NCBI RefSeq assembly: GCF_003201595.1
Contig: NZ_QJJS01000004.1
Coordinates: 62,001 to 126,000 of the forward strand
DNA from: Sphaerotilus hippei
GTDB taxonomy: Bacteria > Pseudomonadota > Gammaproteobacteria > Burkholderiales > Burkholderiaceae_C
Length of the DNA: 64,000 nt
Direction of reading: 5' to 3'
Positions 45,692 to 54,298 of this stretch are shown piece by piece. The translations under genes and the position numbers were made by a program. Position 1 is the first letter of the stretch, and the number at the start of each line of letters is the position of its first letter. The notes beneath the pieces are model-generated. The model saw only the letters and a list, made by a program, of their open reading frames with translations, was not told the origin of the DNA and searched no databases.

Positions 45692-46576
45692 ATGTATGAA
45701 AACAAGACCCTGGGTTTCATGTACGCCCTGCCGTTCGTGCTCGGCATGCTGATCTTCACCCTGTTCCCCTTCGTGATGTCGTTCGCGCTGAGCTTCACGC
45801 ACTACGACATCATCAACCCGCCGGAATTCGCCGGCCTGGACAACTACCGCGAGATGGCCGGCGACCCGCTGTTCACCCAGTCGCTCGGGGTGACGATGCT
45901 GTTCGTGGTGCTCACCGTGCCGATGCGGCTGGCCTTCGCGCTGCTGATCGCGCAGGTGCTGAACTTCAGGCTGCGTGGCATCGACTTCTTCCGGTCGGCC
46001 TACTACCTGCCGTCGATCCTGGGCGGCTCGGTCGCGGTGGCGGTGATGTGGCGCTTCCTGTTCTCGCGCAACGGGCTGATCAACATCGTGCTGATCCAGC
46101 TGGGCTTCACGCCGATCGACTGGCTCGCCGACGAGCACTACGCCATCTGGACCATCGTGCTGCTCAACGTCTGGCAGTTCGGCTCGGCGATGGTGATCTT
46201 CCTGGCCGCGCTGCAGAACGTGCCGATCTCGCTGTACGAGGCTGCGCTGATCGACGGGGCCGGCAAGTTCAGCATCTTCTTCCGCATCACGGTGCCGCTG
46301 ATCACCCCGGTGATCTTCTTCAACCTGGTGATGCAGACGGTGCAGGCCTTCCAGGAGTTCAACGGACCCTACATGGTGACCGAGGGCGGCCCGCTGCACT
46401 CGACCTACCTGCTGTCCCTGTACATCTACGAGCAGAGCTTCAAGTTCTTCAACCTCGGCTACGGCAGCGCGCTGTCCTGGGTGATGTTCCTGCTCGTCGT
46501 GGTGATGACCGGCATCGCCTTCTGGTCTTCGAAGTACTGGGTGTTCTATTCGGGCGAGAAGGAGAAGGCACGATGA
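45692..46576 (+). CDS. ABC sugar transporter permease 1 (MalF/UgpA type)
   Basis: Inner-membrane permease of the uronate-oligosaccharide importer, 294 residues with six hydrophobic segments. The ATPase-docking EAA loop reads YEAALIDGAGKFSIFFRITV (about residues 185-204). The N terminus MYENKTLGFMYALPF matches TogM-like permeases. AAAGGAG lies 8 nt upstream. It overlaps the next permease by 4 bp. Confidence 0.92.
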   Translation: MYENKTLGFMYALPFVLGMLIFTLFPFVMSFALSFTHYDIINPPEFAGLDNYREMAGDPLFTQSLGVTMLFVVLTVPMRLAFALLIAQVLNFRLRGIDFFRSAYYLPSILGGSVAVAVMWRFLFSRNGLINIVLIQLGFTPIDWLADEHYAIWTIVLLNVWQFGSAMVIFLAALQNVPISLYEAALIDGAGKFSIFFRITVPLITPVIFFNLVMQTVQAFQEFNGPYMVTEGGPLHSTYLLSLYIYEQSFKFFNLGYGSALSWVMFLLVVVMTGIAFWSSKYWVFYSGEKEKAR

Positions 46577-47469
46577 GCACCATCACCCGGACCGACGTGC
46601 AGGTCGCCGGCGACGAGGCGCTGCGCACGCAGCGCCGCGAGCTGCTGAGCACCCTCGTGCGCTACACCCTGCTGATCACCGTGGGGGTGCTGATGCTCTA
46701 CCCGCTGATCTGGCTGGTGGGGGCCTCGTTCAAGAGCAACGCCGAGATCTTCTCCGAGATCGGCTTCTGGCCCGACCGCCTCGATTTCAGCGCCTACGTG
46801 AAGGGCTGGAAGACCAGCACCGAGTTCACCTTCGCGACCTACTTCCTGAACTCGTTCGCGATCATCGTGCCGCGCATCATCGTCACCGTGATCTCGTGCG
46901 TGATGGTGGCCTATGCCTTCGCGCGCTTCGAGTTCTGGGGACGCAAGGTCCTGTTCGGCATCATGATCGCCACGATGATGCTGCCGCAGATCATCCTGCG
47001 CGTGCCGCAGTACCTGATGTACAAGGAGTTCGGCTGGCTCGACACCTACCTGCCGCTGATCGTGCCCTCGGCCTTCGCCACCGACGCGTTCTTCATCTTC
47101 CTGCTGGTGCAGTTCCTGCGGGCCGTGCCGCGCGACATGGAGGAGGCCGCGCAGATCGATGGCTGCAACTCGGCGCAGCTGCTCTGGTACATCATCGTGC
47201 CGCTGCTCAAGCCCGCCATCATCTCGGTGGTGGTGTTCCAGTTCATCTGGACCATGAACGACTTCATGGGCCCGCTGATCTACCTGTCGACGGTCGAGCA
47301 TTACCCGGTCTCGCTGGCACTGAAGATGAGCATCGGGGCCACCGAGGAGGTCGAGTGGGCCAGCGTCATCGCGATCTCCGTGGTCGCGCTGCTGCCCTCG
47401 GTCATCGTCTTCTTCATGGCCCAGCGCCACTTCATCGAAGGTGCCACGTCCAGCGGCATCAAGGGCTGA
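46573..47469 (+). CDS. ABC sugar transporter permease 2 (MalG/UgpE type)
   Basis: Second permease, 298 residues, six hydrophobic segments. Its EAA loop is MEEAAQIDGCNSAQLLWYII (about residues 190-209). The start at 46573 overlaps the stop of permease 1 (ATGA), and the N-terminal tail of about 30 residues is hydrophilic. It pairs with the gene before to form the channel served by the ATPase at 47490. Confidence 0.92.
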   Translation: MSTITRTDVQVAGDEALRTQRRELLSTLVRYTLLITVGVLMLYPLIWLVGASFKSNAEIFSEIGFWPDRLDFSAYVKGWKTSTEFTFATYFLNSFAIIVPRIIVTVISCVMVAYAFARFEFWGRKVLFGIMIATMMLPQIILRVPQYLMYKEFGWLDTYLPLIVPSAFATDAFFIFLLVQFLRAVPRDMEEAAQIDGCNSAQLLWYIIVPLLKPAIISVVVFQFIWTMNDFMGPLIYLSTVEHYPVSLALKMSIGATEEVEWASVIAISVVALLPSVIVFFMAQRHFIEGATSSGIKG

Positions 47470-47489
47470 ACCCTTCTCAAGGACACATC

Positions 47490-48620
47490 ATGGCAAACGT
47501 TTCACTCAAGGGCCTGGAGAAGGTCTACGGCAACGGGTTCAAGGCCGTGCACGGCATCGATCTCGACATCCACGACGGGGAGTTCATCGTCTTCGTCGGA
47601 CCCTCGGGCTGCGCCAAGAGCACGGTGCTGCGCATGATCGCGGGGCTGGAGAGCATCAGCGGGGGCGAGCTGCACATCGGCGGCACGGTCGTCAACAACC
47701 TCGCACCCAAGCAGCGCGGCATCGCGATGGTGTTCCAGAACTATGCGCTCTACCCGCACATGACGGTGCGCGAGAACCTCGCCTTCGGCCTCAAGCTGGC
47801 GGGCACCGGCAAGGAGGACCTGAAGCAGCGGGTCGACCAGGCCGCCAGGACGCTGGAGATCGAGCACCTGCTCGACCGCCTGCCCAAGCAGCTGTCGGGC
47901 GGCCAGGCGCAGCGGGTGGCGGTGGGCCGGGCCATCGTCAAGCGGCCGGAGGTCTTCCTGTTCGACGAGCCGCTGTCCAACCTGGACGCCAAGCTGCGGG
48001 CCTCGATGCGGGTGCGCATCACCGAGCTGCACAAGCAGCTCAAGCAGAGAGGCCAGCCCTCGACGGTGATCTACGTCACCCACGACCAGACCGAGGCGAT
48101 GACGATGGGCGAGCGCATCTGCGTGCTCAAGGACGGGACGATCCAGCAGGTCGACACCCCGACCGCGCTCTACGAGCGCCCCGCCAACGCCTTCGTGGCC
48201 GGCTTCATCGGCTCGCCCGAGATGAACCTGCACGAAGCCCGGGTGACCGAGCATGGCGGGGGCACCGCGATCGAGGTTGGAGGGGTCGTGCTGCCGCTGC
48301 CCGGGCACAAGGCGGACCGGCTGCGCGGGCACCTGGGCAGCACCGTGCGCTTCGGCATCCGGCCCGAGCACATCGCCTCACGCGAGACGGCGGACCGGCC
48401 GGGCCCGGTCATCGGCGGGCAGATCCGCCTGCAGGAGAACATGGGCAGCGAGATCTTCGTGCACTTCGACGTCGGGGGCGTGCCGCTGGCCAGCCGGCTG
48501 CCCTCGGACCGGCTGGGCCAGCTCGCCGGCAAGGGCCGTGGCGCGTCGCACGACTTCGTCGTGCAGATGGACCGGTGCCATGTGTTCGACGCCACCAGCG
48601 GCGTCAACCTGACGTTGTGA
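47490..48620 (+). CDS. ABC transporter ATPase (MsmK/UgpC/MalK type)
   Basis: Drives the sugar importer; 376 residues with an N-terminal ATPase domain and a C-terminal regulatory OB-like domain. Walker A reads GPSGCAKST (near residue 37), with Ala where Gly is usual. The signature is LSGGQAQRVAVGRAIV, Walker B VFLFDEPLSNLD, and the H-loop VTHDQTEA. The Gly-to-Ala change also occurs in related importers and need not abolish activity. kdgK follows 19 bp later. Confidence 0.93.
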   Translation: MANVSLKGLEKVYGNGFKAVHGIDLDIHDGEFIVFVGPSGCAKSTVLRMIAGLESISGGELHIGGTVVNNLAPKQRGIAMVFQNYALYPHMTVRENLAFGLKLAGTGKEDLKQRVDQAARTLEIEHLLDRLPKQLSGGQAQRVAVGRAIVKRPEVFLFDEPLSNLDAKLRASMRVRITELHKQLKQRGQPSTVIYVTHDQTEAMTMGERICVLKDGTIQQVDTPTALYERPANAFVAGFIGSPEMNLHEARVTEHGGGTAIEVGGVVLPLPGHKADRLRGHLGSTVRFGIRPEHIASRETADRPGPVIGGQIRLQENMGSEIFVHFDVGGVPLASRLPSDRLGQLAGKGRGASHDFVVQMDRCHVFDATSGVNLTL

Positions 48621-48639
48621 TGCCGGAGCAGGTGTCCGC

Positions 48640-49602
48640 ATGAAACCACCAGAGCAAGCCGCGGCCGCGGGCCGCCAGGTCGCCGTGTTCGGCGAATGCA
48701 TGATCGAGCTGCAGGGCGAACCCTTCGGCCCGCTGCGCCAGAGCTACGGCGGCGACACGCTGAACACCGCCGTCTACCTGGCGCGGCTGGGCGCGCGCCA
48801 CGGCATCCGCGCCTGCTACGCCACCGGTCTGGGCGACGACGTCTACAGCCAGGGGCTGGTGCAGCGCTGGCAGGCCGAGGGCATCGACACCTCGCTGGTG
48901 CGCCACCTCGCCGGCCGCCTGCCCGGCATGTACTCGATCCACCTCGACGCGAGCGGCGAGCGCCAGTTCGCCTACTGGCGCGACAGCAGCGCCGCGCGGT
49001 CCTACTTCGATGTGCCGCAGACGCCGCTGGAGCAGGCCGGCGCCGACATCGACACCCTGTACTTCAGCGGCATCAGCCTGGCCATCCTGCCCGACGCGGC
49101 CCGCCTGCGCCTGCTGGATCTGGCCCGGCGGCTGCGCGCCCGGGGAGGCCGGGTGGTCTTCGACAACAACTACCGGCCACGCCTGTGGCCCGATGCCGAG
49201 GTCGCCCAGGCCTGGTTCGCGCAGGCCTTCGCCTGCACCGACATCGCCCTGGTGACCGCCGACGACGAGCGCCTGCTGCACGGGCTGCCGACGCTCGACG
49301 CGGCCGTCGCCCGCAGCCTGGCGCTGCCGGCATCCGAGGTGGTGATCAAGCGAGGCGCGCAGCCGGTCATCGTGCGCCGCGCCGATGGCACGACGGTCGA
49401 GGTCGCCGCCGTGCCCGTCGCGCGGGTGGTCGACACCACGGCGGCTGGTGATTCGTTCGCCGCGGGCTACCTGTGCGCCCGGATGATCGGTCGCGACGTC
49501 GAGAGCGCCGCCAAGCTCGGCCACGCGCTGGCGGCCGAGGTGATCCAGCATGCCGGGGCGATCATCCCGGCGACGGCGACGGACCGGTGGAACCCCGGAT
49601 GA
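48640..49602 (+). CDS. kdgK: 2-keto-3-deoxygluconate kinase (PfkB family)
   Basis: Phosphorylates KDG to KDPG, the end of the pathway encoded here. The 320-residue ribokinase-fold protein has FGECMIELQGEPFG at the N terminus (typical of KdgK), YGGDTLNTAVYLARLG, and the catalytic DTTAAGDSFAAGYL near residue 266. No KDPG aldolase gene is in the window, so that step must come from elsewhere. Its 3' end overlaps the 3' end of the convergent lacI-type gene by 41 bp. Confidence 0.9.
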   Translation: MKPPEQAAAAGRQVAVFGECMIELQGEPFGPLRQSYGGDTLNTAVYLARLGARHGIRACYATGLGDDVYSQGLVQRWQAEGIDTSLVRHLAGRLPGMYSIHLDASGERQFAYWRDSSAARSYFDVPQTPLEQAGADIDTLYFSGISLAILPDAARLRLLDLARRLRARGGRVVFDNNYRPRLWPDAEVAQAWFAQAFACTDIALVTADDERLLHGLPTLDAAVARSLALPASEVVIKRGAQPVIVRRADGTTVEVAAVPVARVVDTTAAGDSFAAGYLCARMIGRDVESAAKLGHALAAEVIQHAGAIIPATATDRWNPG

Positions 49603-50605
49603 CCAGCTGGCTGGCGAACTCGATCGGTGCGGCGGCCGGCACCGGATCGTCGATGCGCTGCAGCAGCAGCCTGACGGCGGCTTCGGCGATCTCGGTGGTG
49701 GACTGGCGCACGGTGGTCAGGCCGGGCTGGGTGTGCATCGAGGGGGGAATGTCGTCGTAGCCGACGATGGACACGTCGTCGGGCACGCGCAGGCCGAGCG
49801 TGCGCACCGCATCCATCGCCCCGAAGGCCATCTCGTCGCTGGCCGCGAAGACCGCCGTCGGCGGCACGCTCAGGGCCAGCAGCTGCCGGGTGCGCTCGAA
49901 GGCCTGGGCCTGGTCGAACCCGCCTTGCACGATCAGCGCCGGATCGCCGGCCAGCCCGGCCGCCTTCAGGCTGTCGAGGTAGCCGCGCTGGCGCTCCGGC
50001 GACTGCCCGGTGTGCGAGGTGCCGGCGATGAAGGCGATGCGTCGATGGCCCAGGCTCAACAGGTGATCCACTGCCGCCTTGGCGCTGTCGTGGTTGTCCC
50101 CGCGCACGATGTCGAGCGTCGTGCCGCTGCGGCTGTAGTCCAGCAGCACCGCGGGCAGGCCGCTGCGCTCGACGGTCTCGATCAGTTGCCGCGACCTGGG
50201 CAGGGCCAGCAGCAGGCCGTCGCACAGGCCGCTCAGCATGTGCTTGATGGCCGGCGGCGAGTCGTCGTCCGGGTCGTGCGCGGTCAGGCCGATGAACAGG
50301 TCCATGCGATGGCGCCGGGTCGCCAGACTGACCGCCGAGACGATCTGCGCCAGATAGGGCGAATGCAGTTCGTTGACCAGCATGCCCAGCACATGGGTGC
50401 GGGTGCGCTTGAGCCCCTTGGCGGCGATGTTGGGGAAGTAGCCCATCTCCTCGGCCGCGGCCAGCACCCTGGCGCGCGTCGCCTTGGCGACATAACCGTT
50501 GCCGCTCAGCGCGCGCGAGACGGTCATGGCGGAGACGCCCGCCTTCTCGGCCAGGTCGTAGACGGTGGTCTGCGCGGGCGCCGCCGCGGCGCGAGCCTTC
50601 TTCAT
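49562..50605 (-). CDS. LacI-family transcriptional regulator of the uronate cluster
   Basis: A 347-residue repressor with an N-terminal helix-turn-helix (TVYDLAEKAGVSAMTVSRAL, residues 14-33) and hinge (NIAAKGLKRTRTHVLGMLV, positions 59-77). A periplasmic-binding-like sensor domain follows (GYLDSLKAAG, FAASDEMAFGAMDAVR, VGYDDIP). It probably responds to a pathway sugar such as KDG or KDPG (inference). The 22-bp dyad at 50626 lies in its promoter region. It is transcribed against kdgK. Confidence 0.9.
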   Translation of the reverse strand: MKKARAAAAPAQTTVYDLAEKAGVSAMTVSRALSGNGYVAKATRARVLAAAEEMGYFPNIAAKGLKRTRTHVLGMLVNELHSPYLAQIVSAVSLATRRHRMDLFIGLTAHDPDDDSPPAIKHMLSGLCDGLLLALPRSRQLIETVERSGLPAVLLDYSRSGTTLDIVRGDNHDSAKAAVDHLLSLGHRRIAFIAGTSHTGQSPERQRGYLDSLKAAGLAGDPALIVQGGFDQAQAFERTRQLLALSVPPTAVFAASDEMAFGAMDAVRTLGLRVPDDVSIVGYDDIPPSMHTQPGLTTVRQSTTEIAEAAVRLLLQRIDDPVPAAAPIEFASQLVIRGSTGPSPSPG

Positions 50606-50625
50606 GGGTCACTTCCTTGTCGCGT

Positions 50626-50647
50626 GGAAGCGTATTAGACCGTTTCC
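50626..50647. promoter_or_regulatory. Dyad between lacI-type and lysR-type genes, candidate operator
   Basis: GGAAGCG and CGTTTCC form 7-bp arms with one mismatch, 8 bp apart, in the 60-bp gap between the two divergent regulator genes. The position suits autoregulation by the LacI-type protein, although LysR binding is also possible. Confidence 0.4.
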
Positions 50648-50665
50648 CGGCCACGGCCGGACCGG

Positions 50666-51712
50666 ATGGATTTCGATGCAGAATCGACGCCGACCCTTGC
50701 GCTGCGCAATGCCCCTGAACCGAAAGTCCGCATGTCGCTGACACCCCGACTCGTCAACCGCCTGCGGCTCAAGCACTGGTCGCTGCTGAGCGCGCTGGGC
50801 GAGGCCTCCACCCTGAACCAGGCGGCCGCGCTGATCAACGTCACCCAGCCTTCGGCGACGAAGATGCTCTCGGACATCGAGAGCGCCTTCGGCGGTGCGC
50901 TGTTCGAGCGCCATGCACGTGGCATGCGGGCCACCCCGCTGGGCAGCGAGGTCGTGGCCTACGCGCGCCAGACCCAGGCCAGCCTGGAGCGTTTCCTCGA
51001 AGGCATCGAGATCAAGCGGCGCGGCGGGCACGGGCACCTGGTGTTCGGCACCATCATGGGCGCGGCACCCGACCTGGTGGCCCGGGCCGTGGCCGACATC
51101 AAGCGCGAGCGACCGCGACTGAACATCCGCATCCTCGGCGAGACCAGCGACCAGATCGGCGTTCTGCTGGAGCGCCATGACATCGAACTCGCCGTGGGGC
51201 GGTTCAGCGATCCGCTGCAGCACAACAAGTTCGACTTCGCGCCGCTGTCGGACGAGCCGCTGCGGGCGGTGGTGCGACACCAGCATCCGCTGGCCCGGCG
51301 GCGCAGCCTGGACTGGCCGGAACTGGTGCGCTGGCCCTGGGTGCTGCAGACCATGAGCAGCCCGTCGCGCCTGCTGCTCGAGGAGGAGTTCACCCGGGCC
51401 GGCGTGGCCAGTCCCGCGGACGTCATCGAATGCACCTCGGTCTTCGCCACGCTGCAACTGCTGCAGTCCAGCGACGCCGTGGCCGTGCTGCCGGAATCGG
51501 TGGTGCGTGACCATGTCAAGGCCAGGCTGCTCGTGGCCCTGCCCCTGGTCGTCGGCCAGGAGCTGAAGGCCTTCGGGCTGCTGACCCGGCGCGACGAACC
51601 GCTGTCGGAGATCGCCCAGGCCTTCATCACGCACCTGCAGCACAACGCCAGGCTCCAGGCCACCCCGCGGGCGGCGAAACGATCAAAGGCCGCCCGCCCG
51701 CCGGGTGGGTGA
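50666..51712 (+). CDS. LysR-family transcriptional regulator (GbpR-like)
   Basis: A 348-residue regulator. The helix-turn-helix is AALINVTQPSATKMLSDIE, followed by LFERHARGMRATPLG, which is typical of the GbpR/CbbR-like group that controls sugar uptake genes. The effector domain follows (residues about 110-310). The first ATG is at 50666; ATG 50732 (MSLTPRLVNRLRLKHW) fits the usual N terminus better. It is divergent from the LacI-type gene and may be a second regulator of the uronate genes. Confidence 0.85.
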   Translation: MDFDAESTPTLALRNAPEPKVRMSLTPRLVNRLRLKHWSLLSALGEASTLNQAAALINVTQPSATKMLSDIESAFGGALFERHARGMRATPLGSEVVAYARQTQASLERFLEGIEIKRRGGHGHLVFGTIMGAAPDLVARAVADIKRERPRLNIRILGETSDQIGVLLERHDIELAVGRFSDPLQHNKFDFAPLSDEPLRAVVRHQHPLARRRSLDWPELVRWPWVLQTMSSPSRLLLEEEFTRAGVASPADVIECTSVFATLQLLQSSDAVAVLPESVVRDHVKARLLVALPLVVGQELKAFGLLTRRDEPLSEIAQAFITHLQHNARLQATPRAAKRSKAARPPGG

Positions 51713-51723
51713 CGGGCCGGCGT

Positions 51724-52575
51724 TCACTGCACCGCGGCGCGCACCAGTCCGGCCAGCGGCGTGGTGGGACGGCCGATCAGCGCGCTGAGCTGGTGGCTGT
51801 CGTCGAACAGCGCGCCTTGCGCCGCACCGGCATCGGAGTCGGCCAGCAGCGCGGCCAGCGGCTCGGGCAGGCCCGCGCCCAGCAGCGCCGCCTGGAAGTC
51901 GGCCTGGGGCAGGTCCTGGTAGACCACGGAGCGGCCGGACTGGCGGCTGATCTCGGAGGCCAGCTCGGCCAGCGTGTAGGCCTGGTCGCCGGCCAGTTCG
52001 TGCACCCGGCCGGCCTGGTCGTCGCGCAGCAGCACCGCGACGTCAGCGGCCGCGTAGTCGGCCCGGGTGGCCGAGGCGATGCGACCCGCGCCGGCGCTGC
52101 CGATGTAGGCGCCATGCTGCAGCGCCGGGGCGATGCTGGCGAGGTAGTTTTCGGTGTACCAGCCGTGGCGCAGCAGCACATGCGGCAGGCCGGAGGCCTT
52201 CAGCAGCGCCTCGGTGGCGACGTGTTCGGCGGCCAGGCCCAGCGGCGAGCGGTCCGCATGCAGCAGGCTGGTGTAGGCGACCAGGCCCACGCCGGCCTGG
52301 CGCGCCGCGTCGATCACGTGGCGGTGCTGCTCGACACGCTGGCCGACCTCGCTCGACGAGATCAGCAGCAGCTTGTCGATGCCCTGGAAGGCCGGCACCA
52401 GCGTGTCGGGACGGCCGTAGTCGGCCAGGCGGACCTGCACGCCGCGGGCGGCCAGGTCGGCCACCTTGGCCGGGTCGCGCACCGCGGCGACGATCTGGGC
52501 GGCGGGCACGGTCTCGAGCAGCGCCTCGACGACGAGGCGGCCCAGCTGGCCGGAGGCACCGGTGATGGCGATCAT
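51724..52575 (-). CDS. NmrA-like NAD(P)H-binding oxidoreductase (QorB/YtfG type)
   Basis: A 283-residue atypical SDR related to quinone oxidoreductase 2. The N terminus MIAITGASGQLGRLV holds the nucleotide motif. Later segments (LLLISSSEVGQR, YTSLLHAD, LRHGWYTENY) are the usual YtfG pattern. It is divergent from an HxlR regulator across a 93-bp region with an obvious dyad, the same arrangement as ytfG-ytfH and qorR-qor2 in other bacteria. Confidence 0.88.
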   Translation of the reverse strand: MIAITGASGQLGRLVVEALLETVPAAQIVAAVRDPAKVADLAARGVQVRLADYGRPDTLVPAFQGIDKLLLISSSEVGQRVEQHRHVIDAARQAGVGLVAYTSLLHADRSPLGLAAEHVATEALLKASGLPHVLLRHGWYTENYLASIAPALQHGAYIGSAGAGRIASATRADYAAADVAVLLRDDQAGRVHELAGDQAYTLAELASEISRQSGRSVVYQDLPQADFQAALLGAGLPEPLAALLADSDAGAAQGALFDDSHQLSALIGRPTTPLAGLVRAAVQ

Positions 52576-52635
52576 GCGTGTTCCTTCTGTTGTTGAACGG
52601 GTGAAGACAGGGCGCCAGCTTAACCATTACACTCA

Positions 52636-52667
52636 CTTTTTGTAAGTACGCACAAAAAGGTAAGTAC
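52636..52667. promoter_or_regulatory. HxlR-type operator in the qorB-hxlR divergent promoter
   Basis: A perfect 8-bp inverted repeat (CTTTTTGT at 52636-52643, ACAAAAAG at 52652-52659) is overlaid by two direct copies of GTAAGTAC (52642-52649 and 52660-52667) spaced 18 bp apart. The second copy ends 1 bp before the hxlR start codon. It is very likely the binding site of the adjacent regulator. Confidence 0.65.
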
Positions 52668-52668
52668 C

Positions 52669-53097
52669 ATGGACACTCCCGTGACCCTGAGCGAGGCGCT
52701 GCAGCGTGGCAACCTGTTCGCCGAGCAGTGCCCTTCGCGCGAGGTGCTCAAGCACGTCACCAGCCGCTGGGGCGTGCTGGTGCTGGTCGCGCTGATGGGC
52801 CGCACGCTGCGCTTCAGCGAACTGCGCCGCCACATCGGCGGGGTCAGCGAGAAGATGCTGGCCCAGACGCTGCAATGGCTGGAGGGCGACGGCTTCGTGC
52901 GGCGCCTGTCCCATCCGGTCGTGCCGCCGCACGTGGAATACAGCCTGACGCCGCTGGGCGTCGAGGTCGGGCAGCGGGTGCAGGGCCTGGCGGACTGGAT
53001 CGAGGGCAATCTGCCCGCCATCCTGGGCACGCGGGAGCGCCCGGCGGCCGCACCCGCACCCGCACCCGCACCGACCCCATCACCACCACAGGCCTGA
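52669..53097 (+). CDS. HxlR-family transcriptional regulator
   Basis: A 142-residue winged-helix regulator. The N-terminal CPSREVLKHVTSRWGVLVL contains the single cysteine (residue 21) that can sense oxidants or electrophiles in QorR/YodB-type members. The DNA-binding part is LRFSELRRHIGGVSEKMLAQ (positions 46-65). The Pro/Ala tail comes from a CACCCG hexamer repeat. It probably represses the divergent reductase gene and itself. Confidence 0.88.
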   Translation: MDTPVTLSEALQRGNLFAEQCPSREVLKHVTSRWGVLVLVALMGRTLRFSELRRHIGGVSEKMLAQTLQWLEGDGFVRRLSHPVVPPHVEYSLTPLGVEVGQRVQGLADWIEGNLPAILGTRERPAAAPAPAPAPTPSPPQA

Positions 53098-53118
53098 GGC
53101 CCGGGGGCGCCCGGCTCA
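53095..53118. terminator. Bulged hairpin between convergent hxlR and araC-type genes
   Basis: TGAG-gc-CCGGG pairs with CCCGG-CTCA around a 4-nt loop, beginning at the hxlR stop codon and ending at the stop of the convergent gene. There is no T-run; it is a weak candidate for a shared terminator. Confidence 0.35.
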
Positions 53119-54171
53119 GCGACTCTCGCCGGCCGGCTCCAGCCGGCGACGCCGGTATTCACCCGGCTGCAGGCCGTTCCAGCGCTTGAAGGCCCGGTGG
53201 AAGGCGCTGGCGTCGTGGAAGCCGAGCTCGGCGCCGATCTCGTCGATGCTCAGCGTGCCGTGGCACAGGCGGTCGATCGCCAGGTCGCTGCGCAGCTGGT
53301 CCTTGATGCCCTGGTAGCTGGTGCCTTCGGCCTCGAGGCGGCGGCGCAGCGTGGTCGGTGTGGTGCCGAGCTCGGCGGCCACGTCCTGCAGCACCGGCCA
53401 GGTGTCGGAGCCGGCGCAGCCGCGCAGGCGCCGCCGCAGCCGGGCGGTCCAGCTGTCGTGGTTCTTGTAGCGCAGGAAGACCGACTGCGGGCAGTGGCGC
53501 AGGAAGGTGGCCAGGGTCGCGGCGGTCTGCACCACCGGGCTCGACAGCGCCCGGGCGTCGAAGCGCATGCAGGTGAACGGGGCGTCGAAGCCGACGTGCT
53601 GCGAATACATCAGCGTGTACTCGCCCGCATGGGGCGGCCGGTCGTGCGCGAACTCGACCTGCTGCAGCTCGATGCGCCGCCCGGCCAGCCAGCAGGCCAG
53701 GCCGTGCACCAGGATCAGGAAGGTCTCGTCGGCGAACCGCCGCTGCGCGGCACCCTCGATGCGGTTGATCAGCCGCAGCTCGGCCCGGCCGCCCTCGACG
53801 TGCAGCTCACCCCGCACCTCGTCCAGGAAGAGCGCCAGACCACGCAGCATGCGCCGCAGCGCCCGGTCGAGGTTCTCGCAGCCCAGCACGGCCTGGCACA
53901 GCAGCGCGAAGCTGCCGACCTTCATCGCCCGCCGGTCGAGCCCGAAGAACTCGTCGTCCAGCTCACGTGCCACCGCCAGCCACAGCTGGGAGAAGGCCGG
54001 CGCGGGCACACGGGCGGCGGTGGCGCCCAGCAGCGCCGTGGGGATGCCGGCGGCGGCCAGCACCCGCTCGGTGGCCGCGGCATCGAGCCGGGCCACCGCG
54101 GCCTGGACGAAGTACATCGAGACGGTGTCCCGCTCGATGGGGTCGTCCCGTTCGGTCGAGCTCGCCTGCAT
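53116..54171 (-). CDS. AraC-family transcriptional regulator (arabinose_bd N-domain type)
   Basis: A 351-residue regulator with an N-terminal effector domain of the OruR/ArgR-like type (residues about 20-220; [20 protein letters not shown] is positions 76-95). A C-terminal double helix-turn-helix follows ([39 protein letters not shown], cited separately). ATG 54171 was preferred; the frame extends 22 residues upstream into the icmF promoter region. It is divergent from icmF and is a likely regulator of it. Confidence 0.87.
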   Translation of the reverse strand: MQASSTERDDPIERDTVSMYFVQAAVARLDAAATERVLAAAGIPTALLGATAARVPAPAFSQLWLAVARELDDEFFGLDRRAMKVGSFALLCQAVLGCENLDRALRRMLRGLALFLDEVRGELHVEGGRAELRLINRIEGAAQRRFADETFLILVHGLACWLAGRRIELQQVEFAHDRPPHAGEYTLMYSQHVGFDAPFTCMRFDARALSSPVVQTAATLATFLRHCPQSVFLRYKNHDSWTARLRRRLRGCAGSDTWPVLQDVAAELGTTPTTLRRRLEAEGTSYQGIKDQLRSDLAIDRLCHGTLSIDEIGAELGFHDASAFHRAFKRWNGLQPGEYRRRRLEPAGESR

Positions 54172-54298
54172 CGGCACGATTATCGGCCAGCGGGAACGGG
54201 TGGCAAAAAACGCCAGCACGCTGGCGGCCGCGGTCATGGCGCCCGCCCCGGCGCCTGCCTACAGTGGTCGGCGAGTGCATGCCCCCAGGAGACAAGAC

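Noticed and set aside
51690-51723. Hairpin between the LysR-type gene and the QorB-like gene
   Set aside because: GC-rich but the possible stems are short and alternative; no clear terminator can be defined.
54172-54298. Cobalamin riboswitch in front of icmF
   Set aside because: The leader is short and partly promoter; I find no B12-box (GCCACTG-type) or the expected conserved helices.
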